Positions 21,997-34,400 of a stretch of DNA of 64,000 nt are shown here, piece by piece (position 1 is the first letter of the stretch; every line of letters begins with the position of its first letter). The stretch covers positions 12,352,606 to 12,416,605 of the forward strand of contig OX940865.1 in NCBI GenBank assembly GCA_954871525.1. Direction: 5' to 3'. Made by a program: the position numbers and the translations under genes. Below the pieces are notes generated by a model. It saw nothing but the letters and a program-made list of their open reading frames with translations. It was not told the origin of the DNA and made no database searches. This DNA is from Parietaria judaica. Its lineage: Eukaryota; Streptophyta; Magnoliopsida; Rosales; Urticaceae.

Positions 21997-24120
21997 CTAT
22001 GATAAATGATTATCAATTGCCAAAAAGCTTTGGAGGTTTATCACCATGACAGTGATGTCATCCATGTTCCCTCTGCTTGAAGACATATCTACAAGCTTCT
22101 TACAAGCCACTTCTGAATTTTCTTTAATAATCAAATCCACTGCTTCTTGATTATCCACCTGCATTATTCATTAGGCAAGGCTCTCATGAATGTTTTACCA
22201 ATTTTAATTATGGTAATTGCCATAATTATTTTCCTCTCAATTATATTATCCCTTAACTTTGTTTAATAGCATTTTTCTATCTTAATTTTTTTCTTAACCA
22301 TGTGAATATATTTAAAGTAAAATAATAACTAATAATATTACTAATGTGAATAGAAAATATACTTTTATGTTAGCTATATCTCAGTAAAAACATTTACACC
22401 TTTATATATATTTCCCTTTTTCAATAAATAATAATAATAATATTAAAGTGGAAGAAAAAATAAAATTAGTAGACTATATACAATACAAGTAGAGGGCCGA
22501 CTATGGGGTATACATGCCCAGGTGGAAGAAAAAAAATTGTATTGTGTTCACCTTTTAAAAATTGGGGGCTCTAACATCAGTCTTCACTTAGGGTCCCGAC
22601 AAACTCAGAGCCGGCCCTGTACTAGTATATACCCCCTAGATTTATATTTTATATAACCGTATTTGTATCTCATGAGTTTGTCTTCTAATTTATTTTTCTT
22701 TAACAAATTTATTAGGTGAAAAATGAAAAGATACCTTATCCCATAGGCCATCAGAAGCAATAATCAAGAATTGGCAGTGAGAAGTTAAAGGAAGAGTTGT
22801 AATGTGTGGGTCAGAGATGACCCATTCTTTGAGATGTCGGTCTCCAATGGCTCTCGACACTGCCAGTGTTCCCTGCACTCTCCACACTCCATTTCTACAC
22901 TCCACCAACCCTCCCTGCTTTGCAAACATTCACAACCTTAAACTTAATACAGCAATATTAATAATGTACCCAAGTTATTTGATCAACTGAAGGTGAGGGG
23001 CTCACCGCGGTCTCGATCCGGAGGCGCTCGTCATCTCTCGCCAGGCGATGCTCTTCGGTCAAGGCGTGAGCCACTCCATTTCTGCACAGAACTACTCGGC
23101 AATCCCCGAGATTCGCGACGTGCAATTCCCTGTCTTTCAGGAGCACGCTCGCCGCGCAGGCTCCGCTGCTTTTGCCCTGTGAAACCGGCCACATTTGGTC
23201 GTGTTCGTGAACCAACAGTCTTCTAACTAATATACTAAACTTGAAAATATGCACCGTGATAAGTGAAGACTTTGAGGCAAAGGAATTATATATCTAAAAG
23301 TCAAAGCTATCATAGAACAAAAAGTCCAACATTCAAATTATCATTTACTACGTCAAACAAAATTCAATCATGAAATGCACATGCATAGAGATTCGTTACG
23401 TAACCAAATCTATAAATTATAGATAACACTGTGAGATCTTTTATAAAATTATATATATATATATCAACGATATTCTAAGAACCAAGACCAAGTCAAGACT
23501 CAAAAGTTTGGTTCACATGACCGGCTTTTTAAATTTTACCTGATCAAGAAACCCTTGGTCTGTGACCAAATATCCTCCACGGATCGCGTCTTTTTGATCG
23601 TACTGGAGCCTCTCCACGATGTTCTTCCCCAAATTCTTCGAGACGTAATCAGCTGCCATGCGCCCGCCGTGCCCATCAATCACCGCAAAGAATGCCTGTC
23701 CAATGCATACAGACAAAACCGATATTATAGAATATCCAGTACACTATAAGTTATAAGAGATCTTACCCGATCTATATATATCATAACCGATATGAATTCA
23801 AAGCAGACAATATCATATCGAGTATCGAATAAAGCCGAGAGACAGGGATATATATCGAGCTTGCTTACTTGCTTGGGATCTCCCATGATATCAAGCATGA
23901 CGTCATAGCCATCTTCCATGAACTCTCTTCTTCGTCCTCTCTTCGCAGCTACAAAAAAATCTCGTCCTCGAGCCTCCGTCAGCTTGCCCTCCACGCTCCG
24001 ACTCTTTTCCCAACTCTCGTCTTGACACCCCGCCAAAAAATCCGGCACGATGAGCCTCGTGGGCCGGTGGCTCCGCCGCTCGGCCCACGAGAGATCCGGG
24101 GTGTTGAGGGTCAAAGCCAT
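21997..24120 (-). CDS. Protein phosphatase 2C (PPM-type Ser/Thr phosphatase)
   Basis: Five phase-0 exons (23869-24120, 23540-23695, 23006-23176, 22735-22914, 21997-22158) encode 306 residues. The metal-dependent phosphatase fold is complete: [11 protein letters not shown] with the first metal-site acid, [52 protein letters not shown] and the C-terminal [10 protein letters not shown]. The catalytic domain starts about residue 55, so the N-terminal region is short. The family dephosphorylates Ser/Thr in signalling, often stress or MAP-kinase pathways. Some traits recall plant clade B (AP2C-like) enzymes, but no convincing kinase-interaction motif is seen, so the subclade is open. No transit peptide or membrane segment is evident. 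Confidence 0.94.
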
Positions 24121-24164
24121 GACTACACGAGTGATCTATTGAATTTCTCTTTGCTGTAGAACAA

Positions 24165-24183
24165 TGGCTTATTATATATATAG
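24165..24183 (-). promoter_or_regulatory. TATA box of PP2C gene
   Basis: The minus strand reads CTATATATATAATAAGCC about 45-60 bp upstream of the ATG, giving a very short leader of 20-30 nt if used. Confidence 0.55.
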
Positions 24184-24579
24184 AAGTAGACGATGTGCAT
24201 TATTGAAAATGTGACGGTGACTATAAAAACGGCATGAAATGGTTTGTGTGAACGACAAAGGGAAGGGATAATAATATTAAAATTGGCGGTGACGATTGCG
24301 GAGTCAAAAGGGCACGAAGACAAGACATAATCTCAAAACGGCTAAGGACAAGGACTCTTGTATATATAATAATTAATTATTAAGGCGTTGGCAAAAACAA
24401 TGAGAGATATAGGTTTGAATGAGTCAAATGAAAGAAGTGGTCGTACTATTATTTTATGAGGTCGGTCGATCGATCGGACAGTAGGTTTATACATTTTTAG
24501 GGTTTAACAACCGGTTTTAAGTTTGGGTTTAATAACCATGGTACCCAACATCAGAATTTCGATTTTCACAAATCCGAAT

Positions 24580-25017
24580 TAGGCCTGAAACCAGAGCGGA
24601 GAGCGGATATCTGGTATTTTTTTACTATCCGGAATCCGAATAGTCACAAATTACTATCCGGATCCGGAAATCCAGATATCCAAAATCCGGATATTTGTTT
24701 TCATAACTTGGTTTTAGAATCCGGATTTTTTTTTTCTTATTAAAAAAAACACAAAACGTACACAGTCTCAACTGGGTGAAGAATCTATGCGGTAAAACTA
24801 TTATAAAAGTGAAATGTGAACTCTAAAATCCTAAAAAAACTAAAAGGAAAAAAAATAAAAAACGGAATACATCGGGTTGAAAAACCAGATACCAGATATC
24901 CGAATTTTAAAATAATAAAATCCGTTACCCGAATTTGGTTCTAATCCGGATTTAGATTCTAAAATCATATACGGATACGTATTTTTATCAGGTTTTTGCG
25001 TTTTATTTGCAGGCCTA
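24580..25017. mobile_element. hAT-like MITE (about 438 bp)
   Basis: The ends TAGGCCTG and CAGGCCTA are perfect inverted repeats of the kind seen in non-autonomous hAT elements. The interior is rich in repeated ATCCGGAT/ATCCAGATATCC motifs in both orientations. The 8-bp flanks ATCCGAAT and AATCGAAT agree at 6 of 8 positions, which fits an old target duplication. Confidence 0.65.
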
Positions 25018-26217
25018 AAATCGAATGTGCCGCTATTAAAGTTAAAAATTAAAAGAAACCAATTATCGATTTTTTTTGTTTGAATATCAAAGCACGTTGT
25101 ATTAAAAAGTTGTATCTTCAATTTATTATTATTATTTTCCTTTAAAACCAAATTTGTGCTATTGAGGTTTTTTCTTTTTATACCAGTTATCAAACTTTTT
25201 TTGGTTCGATTTTCATAACTATAGGTACCAATCTCCGTATTTTTTTTCACTAAAAGCTACACTTTTTTTAAGAAGAAAAAATACCCATTATCAATATTTT
25301 TTTAATTCAAATTATATGCGTTATGATATAAATAAAATATAATTTGAATAACTCTTCAAAGTATTTAAGAATTAGAAAACTGTATTAATATTTTTTATCC
25401 AAAATATAAGTTTGGAAAATAAATAAAAACAATAACATCACAAAGAAAATAATAACAAACCACATATACTCATATCAATATATCATGTAAGAAATAGAAA
25501 TATACATGTCTTGTTGACAGTAAATCGGTTATCGTTAGCAATCTTGCAAATGAAAACCGCAACAAGTAAAGGTTCTAAGTTCTAAGTCTAACTAACGATA
25601 GAGAAAAGTGAAAATTCAATAAACTAATAATGTGTTTATGATTTATTTATATAATATTAATATCTTCTATATATTATATCACATGAATGTGAACTTCTTA
25701 TATTTATCATACACATTTTGGGATTGGCTTATTTAATGATGGAATGGGAAAGAGTCTGTATTGACTTGGCTTTTAAGCTTACTTAATCAGGTGTATTTTA
25801 TTATTTTTACCAAGTCAATGTTGCTTTATGAGCGAATTCACAACCAAATAAAGCTTGAATCTCGATGCATGAAAATAAATTATTTTATATTGATTTGAAC
25901 ATGACATTTCGTTAACGTTAATGGAGTTTTGTCTTCTATTTCACTTATCAGTCAGAATATGATACCAACTTTTTTTAAAATATGGCAACTAATACTTACT
26001 TTATCAATACCAGAATCCAACTTAAATTAATTATATGAAAATGTGAAAATAATTATTTCTTTACATTTGTATCCTCACATCTGATTTTATAAAATTAATT
26101 ATATTGTACTTTTAATGTTATATTTTGTTATTATGTAGTTTTTTTTTAATCTTTGCATGACTTTATTATCAAGTTGTCCTTTTTCACATAAATTACGTCA
26201 ATACGTGAATGTTAAAA
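25018..26217. other. Gene-free AT-rich DNA
   Basis: Long A/T runs, no supported open frame, no recognisable repeat ends. Confidence 0.6.
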
Positions 26218-26990
26218 TGTTGGGGTCTAAATTCACCCGAATCGAAAAGTTAAAAAAAAAAAAAAGACCTTTGATCAGAAAAACATGTGACAAGTACGAG
26301 CAGTAAGAGGCGACTCGGTCTCGTTGACCTCAGATCATATCGATGGCGTCTGTATGGACTCTAAGCTGGACGAAACTACCAGCCTAACGTTCTTGGTTTT
26401 GGTCGATCAGGATGATCAAATTGACCCGATATCATCCCAATCAGAGGAGTGGACGCCAGTCATTCAGAGATAGGGCAGCGAACAAGACGAGAAGGAATCC
26501 TGCCCGATCCAACGCATGGCGAGTCCGACTAAGTTGCATCTGACGAATCCTGATTACTTCAGCATGTCTCCCAACGACTCAACAAGATCGTTAGCTCAGC
26601 CCGCGCACGTAGAGTTTTGGTTTTTATCTATATAATCAGAGCTCAATAAGGGTCCAAATCTCTGCCTATAAATAGGAGGAGTTTGTTTCCGAAAGGACTT
26701 GAATATTCATTGACACAAATTCCTAAAAACATTCATTTTTCCTTTATCGTACCACACAATCCAATCTTGTACTCGAGTTTCTTCCACATACAAGTTTAGC
26801 AAAGGAATTCAATTGCAAAACCTATGATGAACTCACTTCTTCTTGTATTTCTTTTCATTCATTTCTTAGTCCACATATGATATTAACGGAAGCACACAGT
26901 CTTACCATTTTTTCACCGGAAAACTTCCTCTTAAATCGACGTTACCACGTGTGACGTCGTGACTAGTTGAGTTAGTTTTAGTCCTCAACA
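26218..26990 (+). mobile_element. Probable solo LTR (about 773 bp)
   Basis: The sequence begins TGTTGGGG and ends CCTCAACA, and is less AT-rich than its flanks. A TATA box in CCTATAAATAGGAGG (26667-26674) lies about 320 bp before the end, followed by a C/T-rich leader-like stretch. No internal region or partner LTR is present. The flanking 5-mers (TAAAA, ATGAC) do not match, so either the target duplication has decayed or one boundary is off. Confidence 0.6.
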
Positions 26991-27690
26991 ATGACGACAA
27001 AAGTATAAAAGCTTATACTTAAAAAAAATAAAAAAATTGAGCAGCGTTTTAATAATTTTTTTGCTAAATTAATTTCTTTCTTCACCCTTCATAAGTAAAC
27101 CGTAAAACGATAAAAAGTATCAAGTCAAAATTTTGAAAAATTCTATACATAAAAACAAAAAACATAAAATTGAAGGTGAAATGTTTCTGCTAAATAAAGA
27201 TGCAAAATTATAAAGTGAAAGGTTAGCAATAATTTATTATTATTTTATTTTTTTATATCGCGGGTTGGTTTTAAATTTTAATCGTTGAATAATGAAGGTT
27301 TCTTTCTTATACACGTATGTCACATCACAATCACATATGCATATCCAGAAACGCCTTCTTCTCTCTGCCACGTCTTTTGTCGATCAATTCCTTCCTATAG
27401 AACTTGTCGTCGTTTAATTGGCATGCTGTTTTCATAGTTTGATCAAATCTCGTTATGATATAAAAATGAAACAATCAAAGAAATGCATCGTAAAGTCCGT
27501 ACTTGTCATTTTCCCTGAGATATATAGCTCTATATTTGTTTGCGTCGACAAACTTGTTAGTAGCTACCTATGAATTGTCACCGTGATCTCATATGTATGT
27601 AGAGAACGAATATATATATATATATGTATATATTAAAAAAAAAACTTTGAAGGAATATATATTCAAAGTCAGTCTTGAGTTTGTAGGAGT
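26991..27690. other. Gene-free AT-rich DNA
   Basis: No supported feature; a short TA repeat lies near 27612. Confidence 0.6.
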
Positions 27691-28370
27691 AGGCAAAAAA
27701 TAATTTGAGGCCTATGAAAATTACAATATTTCAATGCAAAAAATGTAAAATATTTGTAGCATCGAGTTGGTCGAACTCGAGACGAACGCTCTATTCAATT
27801 ATTGGGATTTGTTTCGACGTCCAAATGTTACGTAAAACAAACATATTGATTATAACCGTTATGAATATTGAATTCAATTTATTATGTTTCGGATTAATTG
27901 TAATTTATTATTAGTCGTTATAGAATTGATTGAATATTAATTCTTTTTCTCCCTCTCACATCTATAAATTGAGGAGACCTCGAACTATTTCGGCACACCG
28001 CTTGCAATTCCACTTTACGAAAAAATCTCTAGATACGAATTTGCTTCTCAGTTTTTCACTCCGTAAATTCAGTTTTTGATGTTTGCCGTGTTTCTTTGAC
28101 GTGAGTCTTTCGGTAACGGAGTTCAAGAAGTTTCAATTCGCCGGTGGATTTCGAAGTACTACGAAGTTCGCGGTCTTCCAGTTGTATCCTGGGAAGCTAG
28201 TCACCTAACGAACCTCAAGCACGTAGAGGAGTCGAATCAAGCTTTAAGGAGAGCGCCCATCGCGTCTCGGGAATCGCTAACGGTTTTCTCTTTTTACAAG
28301 ATATCAAGAACCTTTTTTCGGGTACAAAGCCGATGCTCGTCAATTCAAGCTTCAGTTGATAAGTATCAAT
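27691..28370 (+). mobile_element. LTR-retrotransposon remnant, promoter and R-U5-like part
   Basis: Positions 27950-28370 look like an LTR promoter and leader: TATAAATTGAGGAGACC near 27963, a C/T-rich start region, then a non-coding stretch far less AT-rich than its surroundings. No LTR ends were located, so the extent is approximate. Confidence 0.4.
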
Positions 28371-29279
28371 AATTATACTCGCTACTATTTTTTATGTTAA
28401 CTTGTTTCTTATGTATCATCATCTATAGAAATTATGCCTATCATTATATTTTATATATATATTTATTGTAAAATAAAATCATGTTAAGTGTTACAATATA
28501 CCTTCGTAACTTTAGGGGCCTTATATATAATGCAAATAAAAATTGTGTTACGTGTTACAATATATCTTTGTAACTTTAAGCCTCTAAATATATATATATA
28601 TATATTATAGACCTTTCCTACCTGTCCTCTTAGCCGATAGTGATAAGTGATCACATTTACATATAAATGTAATTCATACATGGAGAATAAACTGACTAAA
28701 ATATCATAATACATCGAAAATAAGTTTCACAAAGTTCAAAATCTCAACTAATGAAAGAAAAAGTGGAGAACCTTAAGAGTCAACCAAAAATGTGAGAAAC
28801 CAAGATGTCATCGACAAGGCATAAATTGAAGGCCTTCAGACTCGATTTAGGGGCGAGATCCGAAAAGAAGAGGAGAACTTACAAAATGAAGGAGATTAAT
28901 AAAGTGGAGTTCAAAAATGATAACTTGTTTATCTGTCAATAAACGCGAGGTTTTTTATTTATCGGCTTTAAAACAATATGATAACTTGCTTCTTCGTCGA
29001 TAGATATACGATTAATCAACAACTTTTTAAATGACAGCGCTTATGTTCGATATCGATATCGATAGTAGTACGAGTTTGGCTATAAATCATTAATAAATGA
29101 TTTTGTTTCATATAAAAGAATAGTAATATATATATATATATAATTCCTTTACTAACAAACACACTATTAAAAGTAACGGCTTTTGACGAGTGAAATTTAT
29201 TACGAAAATGAGATGCACATTTTGAGAGCATGTAATTTGAAAGAGAATTGGCCCGATTCCCGAATATAATTTTCATTAC
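28371..29279. other. Gene-free AT-rich DNA
   Basis: It contains short TA repeats (around 28590) and two similar ~50-bp stretches with GTTACAATATA(C/T)CTT(C/T)GTAACTTTA near 28490 and 28553. No gene. Confidence 0.55.
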
Positions 29280-29600
29280 AATAAAGTCCAATTTTATGTC
29301 CCGGTTGACATTTTGTATTGCTTTTAAACTTTTTTGCTAAAACGTAAAATAAAAACTTGTAGATCTATATTTTAACTTTCCGACAAAATTTGTAAAATTA
29401 AGATAAAAAATGAACAACTTACGCTAAAAATACGAAAGTTGTGCAAATTGATTTCGAACATACAATATTAGGCATTGATATTTAGGAAGCGGCGAACTTA
29501 CTAGATTTCGAATTTAGATACATTAGTTACTACTCTCCAAATTTTTCTTAGACGTGGTAATAGTTAATGAATTTTTCCCTATAAAAGTAAAGAGTGAAAT
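29280..29600. mobile_element. Remnant of a dispersed repeat related to the 40812 foldback element
   Basis: The ordered motifs CTTGTAGATCTATATTTTAACTTTCCGA, GTAAAATT...AAAAAATGA, AAAAATACGAAAG, ATTGATTTCGAACA and GAATTTAGATACATTAGTTACTACT recur in the same order at 62960-63290. The first half also resembles the interior of the 40812-41799 element. No termini seen. Confidence 0.5.
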
Positions 29601-31375
29601 TTATTAGGAAAATGAGATGCACATTTTGAGAGCAAGTGAGTTTGAATAATAAAGGTTGATTTTTCACACAAAAATCTGAAAGAAGTGGACCAAGGCTCAT
29701 CCAATCCACTAATGATTTATCCCCTCAAATCCATGCCCATCGCTTTCCTAATTTCATCTCTTGTTTGCGCATCTCAAATTCATAAATAATGTGTACCCAA
29801 TCAACTCTCTTTTGTCTTCTTGGTTTCACTTTTGACACCAATGTGCTAAGCTTTTCACTCTTTTACAATGTTTACATCAGTAATAGTAGCTATGATTTAA
29901 CGTTATTTTGTTCAAGCATAATTAATTTATAAATAATATTTTTTTTTATATATTAATATTATTGAGATAAGAGAATTGATTATATTATAGAGATTATTAT
30001 TTTATAAATAATTTAGTGTATTAGTTGTACAATATTATTTTAATTTTTAGTTTATTTTACTCTATTTGCATTGAATCATATCATCTCAATTAGTTGTACA
30101 ATATTATTTGTCATCACTCACATTTCTGTTGAGTTTTATCCCATGCGGCGTATTCAAGTACGATAATGTTTCTATGATTACGTTTTAAGCGCGAAGCAAA
30201 ATTTGTGGGCGCACGATATTAATATTTTGACCATAACTTGCTTATTTAAATGAAAATCGAATTATTCATTTTTTTATTATTTTAAATTAAAAGTTAACTC
30301 TACAACTTGTTAGTTTTAAATTTTGATAGAGTACAACTAAGTATATGAAATACATCCTAAAAGTTAGGATGAAAAATCTTCAAAGCACTCGTGCAAAACT
30401 TTTCTGTAACTTTTTTAAATTTTTTATAAAATTAAAAAACTTTTCTTTAAATTGCATAGTATAAGGCAATTTATGGACGGAAATATTAATTAATCATTAT
30501 CACCAATCGCTCTCATTACAATAAAAAAACATAGGTAAGTATAGGATACGAATCTGATGATAAATGATTTTCTTATTAAAACTAAACAACATACATTGAA
30601 TTTGTCTAGGGAAAATGTAGTATTAATTATTTAATTTATTTGACGATTCAATATTCCGTAATATATGTTTTATGGTAATTCTTTTATTCCGTAATTATTT
30701 AATATTCCGTAATTATTTAATATATGTTTTATGGTACACCGTACATGTATAAATATATATATATATTTATATATATTTATATGCACACACGAGGGTGAAA
30801 ACGGAAAAGTAGACACAGAATGAAAAAGAAGAAAAAAATTAAAATAAAGAAGAGAAAGCAAACACAACTTCTTTCTCATATGATTAAGTTCTCATGCTTT
30901 AGAACTTATATAATATATTCGATTTAAATTACGTATATTATTTCATCAAGGTCTTCTAAAATAATTATTGGCTAAAATTATATATATCCATACATTTTTT
31001 TTCGTCTCTACGATTTAACAGAGTACCTATCAAAGAGTCATGATACCGAACTTGCCATTAAAATTAAATAAATTTGATTGATTGTGTTAATTAATTATGG
31101 TATTTTGTTAAATATTATAAACGATTTATTTATTAATGAAAGATTAAAAAAACACATATTTACATTTTAGTAAAAAATATTGTTTATACTTTTTAGAAGA
31201 CAATGTATTGTATATTTGTAATTTTGTATTACTAGTTCCACATAGGGTAGGTAGGTGAAGCCGCACCGGAGCAGCGTTACGGTGCACGCGCTTTACAGTG
31301 CACCCGCATCGACAAGCCGCAACACCGATGTTGACACGTTTATATCCTCTTGGCTTCTGCTCAAGTGTCACTACA
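29601..31375. other. Gene-free AT-rich DNA and distal AK-HSDH promoter
   Basis: No open frame with support. GAGTGAAATTTATTA(C/G)GAAAATGAGATGCACATTTTGAGAGCA occurs here at about 29592 and also at about 29189, a short direct repeat some 400 bp apart. TA-rich repeats lie near 30757. The last ~150 bp, less AT-rich, are the leader of the gene starting at 31405. Confidence 0.55.
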
Positions 31376-31402
31376 CTCTCTCTCTCTCTCTCTCTCTCTC
31401 TC
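31376..31402 (+). repeat. (CT)n microsatellite in the AK-HSDH leader
   Basis: About 13 CT units end 2 bp before the start codon. CT-rich leaders are common in plant genes; here the repeat abuts the ATG, so length variation would change the initiation context only by distance. Confidence 0.9.
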
Positions 31403-31404
31403 CC

Positions 31405-34400
31405 ATGGCGTCGTCGCTCTCGTCGGCGACCTCGAACCCTCGCCGGCTCCTCTCTCCGGGGAAGCGCTTCCCCACAGCCAAGACCAAGAAGATCTCCGCC
31501 TCGCAATGTCACTCCCTTCCTCTTCCTTCTCCGAGGTCCGTCTCTCAGCCTCCATTTTTCTGTTTCCTCGATTCTCATGCATTTCCGCGATTGCTTTTGC
31601 TGGCCTCTACTTGCTCAGAGTTTCGAGCTGTTTGCGATTTGAGCTTCGTCTTCGTTGTCATGTGTCGGAAATGCGTGTATTCTCAGAGGCGTTTTCAGAA
31701 TTTGATTTGATTTTTGTGTTGCAGCTTGAGCTTCGTCCCTCGATTAGGGAAAATGGAGGTGTTGAGAACCAGAATCTCAGCCTCGGCGACAGGTTCTTAC
31801 TCTGCTCTGTGTTCAGGCTCCTCATTGAGATGATCAGTTCGTGAGTTTGTTTCTGACTTCTCATTCGTGTATTGTGTAGATACTCTGGTGAACTTGTCCT
31901 CGGAAAGTGCTACGCTTCCGAAAGGCGACAGTTGGTCGATCCATAAGTTCGGCGGCACTTGTGTCGGAACCTCCGATAGAATTCAGAACGTCGCGAATAT
32001 AATTCTGAGCGATGATTCCGAGAGGAAGCTGGTGGTTGTCTCTGCAATGTCGAAGGTGACTGACATGATGTATGACCTCATCAACCGAGCTCAATCGCGG
32101 GATGAGTCGTACTTGTCGGCTTTGGACGCCGTTCTGGAAAAGCACAAAGCGACGGCGCACGATCTCCTCGATGGGGATGAGCTCAGTAGCTTCCTTTCGC
32201 GGTTGCTTCACGACATCAATAACCTCAAGGCAATGCTTCGAGCAATATATATTGGTATTGGACCAATCTGTATCTCTTTGTGATATTGATTTGATCATTA
32301 GTCCAATTGGCTAACAAGCTTGTTCTTGCAGCGGGTCATGCGACCGAATCATTCACTGATTTTGTTGTCGGACATGGAGAACTATGGTCTGCTCAGATGT
32401 TGTCACATGCTATCAGAAAGGTTTTTCGGTTACTATCGCCTTAAATTAAACACTTAAACTATGGTCTGCTTCCTGCACTGCTTGTAGCATTTCAAGCAAA
32501 CAGACACAGTGGCTAAGCAATCTATATGATTAATCCAAGAAACATTTCCCTTTTAAGAGTGTTTGGATTGTCATCTTATTTCGTAGAGCTATCAGTTACC
32601 CACGATTGTTGAGCAGGTGAATCTGATCATACATTTTTTCTATATACTTCCTGCAGGCCGGGGTAGATTGCAAGTGGATGGATACAAGGGAAGTTCTTAT
32701 TGTTAACCCGACTAGTTCTAACCAAGTGGATCCTGATTACGAGGAATCCGAACTACGCCTTGAGCAATGGTATTCCAGAAATGGATCAAATACAATCATA
32801 GCAACCGGTTTCATTGCTAGCACACCTCAGAACATTCCAACCACACTGAAGCGAGATGGGAGCGATTTCTCAGCAGCTATCATGGGGGCGCTTTTCAAAG
32901 CCCGGCAAGTTACAATTTGGACTGATGTTGATGGCGTATACAGTGCAGACCCCAGAAAAGGTTTTGTTACTATAATATAACTTGTATAAATGGTTTCCAA
33001 ATAATATAATAGTGGTAATAGTGTCTTAATTTAATGTCTAAGATTATTGAAATTCACATTTCATATGCAGTTAGTGAAGCAGTGATTCTGAATAAATTAT
33101 CGTATCAAGAAGCCTGGGAAATGGTAACTTTAACATATATCCGTTTTATATTGTTTTTTCGTTTTTCGTGTATTTGATACCGTCTTATTGTATTTTGTGT
33201 AGTCATATTTTGGGGCTAATGTTTTGCATCCACGCACCATCATTCCGGTGATGAAATATGACATTCCAATAATAATAAGGAATATATTCAACCTCTCTGC
33301 ACCCGGAACAAAGATTTGCCGTCAATCTGCTGCTGATATTGAAGATGATGGTCAGAAGTTGGAGTCTTATGTCAAAGGGTTCGCAACAATTGACAAGTTG
33401 GCCCTTGTAAATGTGGAGGGGTGAGTATAACCTTTTTATAGTTATATAACCAAATTACACTTTTGTATTTGTATATAACCTTATGTATAACGATGCATAC
33501 TGCATTCCTTTGACAAGTTTTCCCTTGTATATGCATATAACCTTGTGCTTTTATCATGGATGAAACACATCTTGTCTTTGTAGGGGTATTTATGACCTTT
33601 TTACACATCGTTTTCCACAGAACTGGTATGGCTGGTATTCCTGGTACAGCTAGTGCCATATTTGCTGCTGTAAAGGATGTGGGAGCTAATGTCATCATGA
33701 TATCTCAGGTGCCTGATCTCGAATTCAGTTTATGGCACTTTGAGATTGTAATTAGTTAAGAAATATAGAAAGTTTGGGAGTATTTTGTAAATAAAAAGTA
33801 TATGTTATGTAACTAGTTATTGTAACTATAGCTAATTACATATGATCCTCTTGTATATCATGATATAAAGTACTTTAAGTTATTGATTAATACTATTTAG
33901 AGAACTCGTCAAACAACAGTAACAGGTGAAGTTCTTACAAAGAGTTAACTCTGTAGGCGAGTAGTGAGCATTCCATATGCTTTGCTGTGCCCGAGGAGGA
34001 AGTAAAAGCCGTTGCTGAGGCCTTGCAATCTAGATTTCGTCAAGCTTTGGATGCTGGGCGTCTCTCTCAGGTGTTTAAGTTTTCTTTGAATATTATGTTT
34101 TATGAAATCAGGTTTATAAGTTTTTGTCATCATGAATTAATTTTAGCCTCGCATGTGTTTTGTAGCTTGCGTATTGAGTATGACTGAACAATCTTTTATC
34201 TTTCAGTCATGCACATGCTTGATAGTTGAAATAAGTAGTAGTTTGAACTTTGAAAGGTATCCATTGATGTAAAATTTCCGTGGAAATTGATGTCTTTTTA
34301 TAACTTTGTAATTGCACGGTTGGAGGGACTTCGTGGAAATTGCTCAATGGTGTTAGTTGATGATAGAGCCCAAATATACTTTTTAATAAAGAAACTCAGA

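Noticed and set aside
24840..25250. 136-codon minus-strand frame rich in Asn, Lys and Phe
   Set aside because: It overlaps the hAT-like MITE and adjacent AT-rich DNA; composition reflects base content and no domain is seen.
31144..31844. Several alternative frames around the first AK-HSDH exons
   Set aside because: Out of frame with the conserved kinase domain; the spliced frame from 31405 gives a transit peptide and full-length enzyme.
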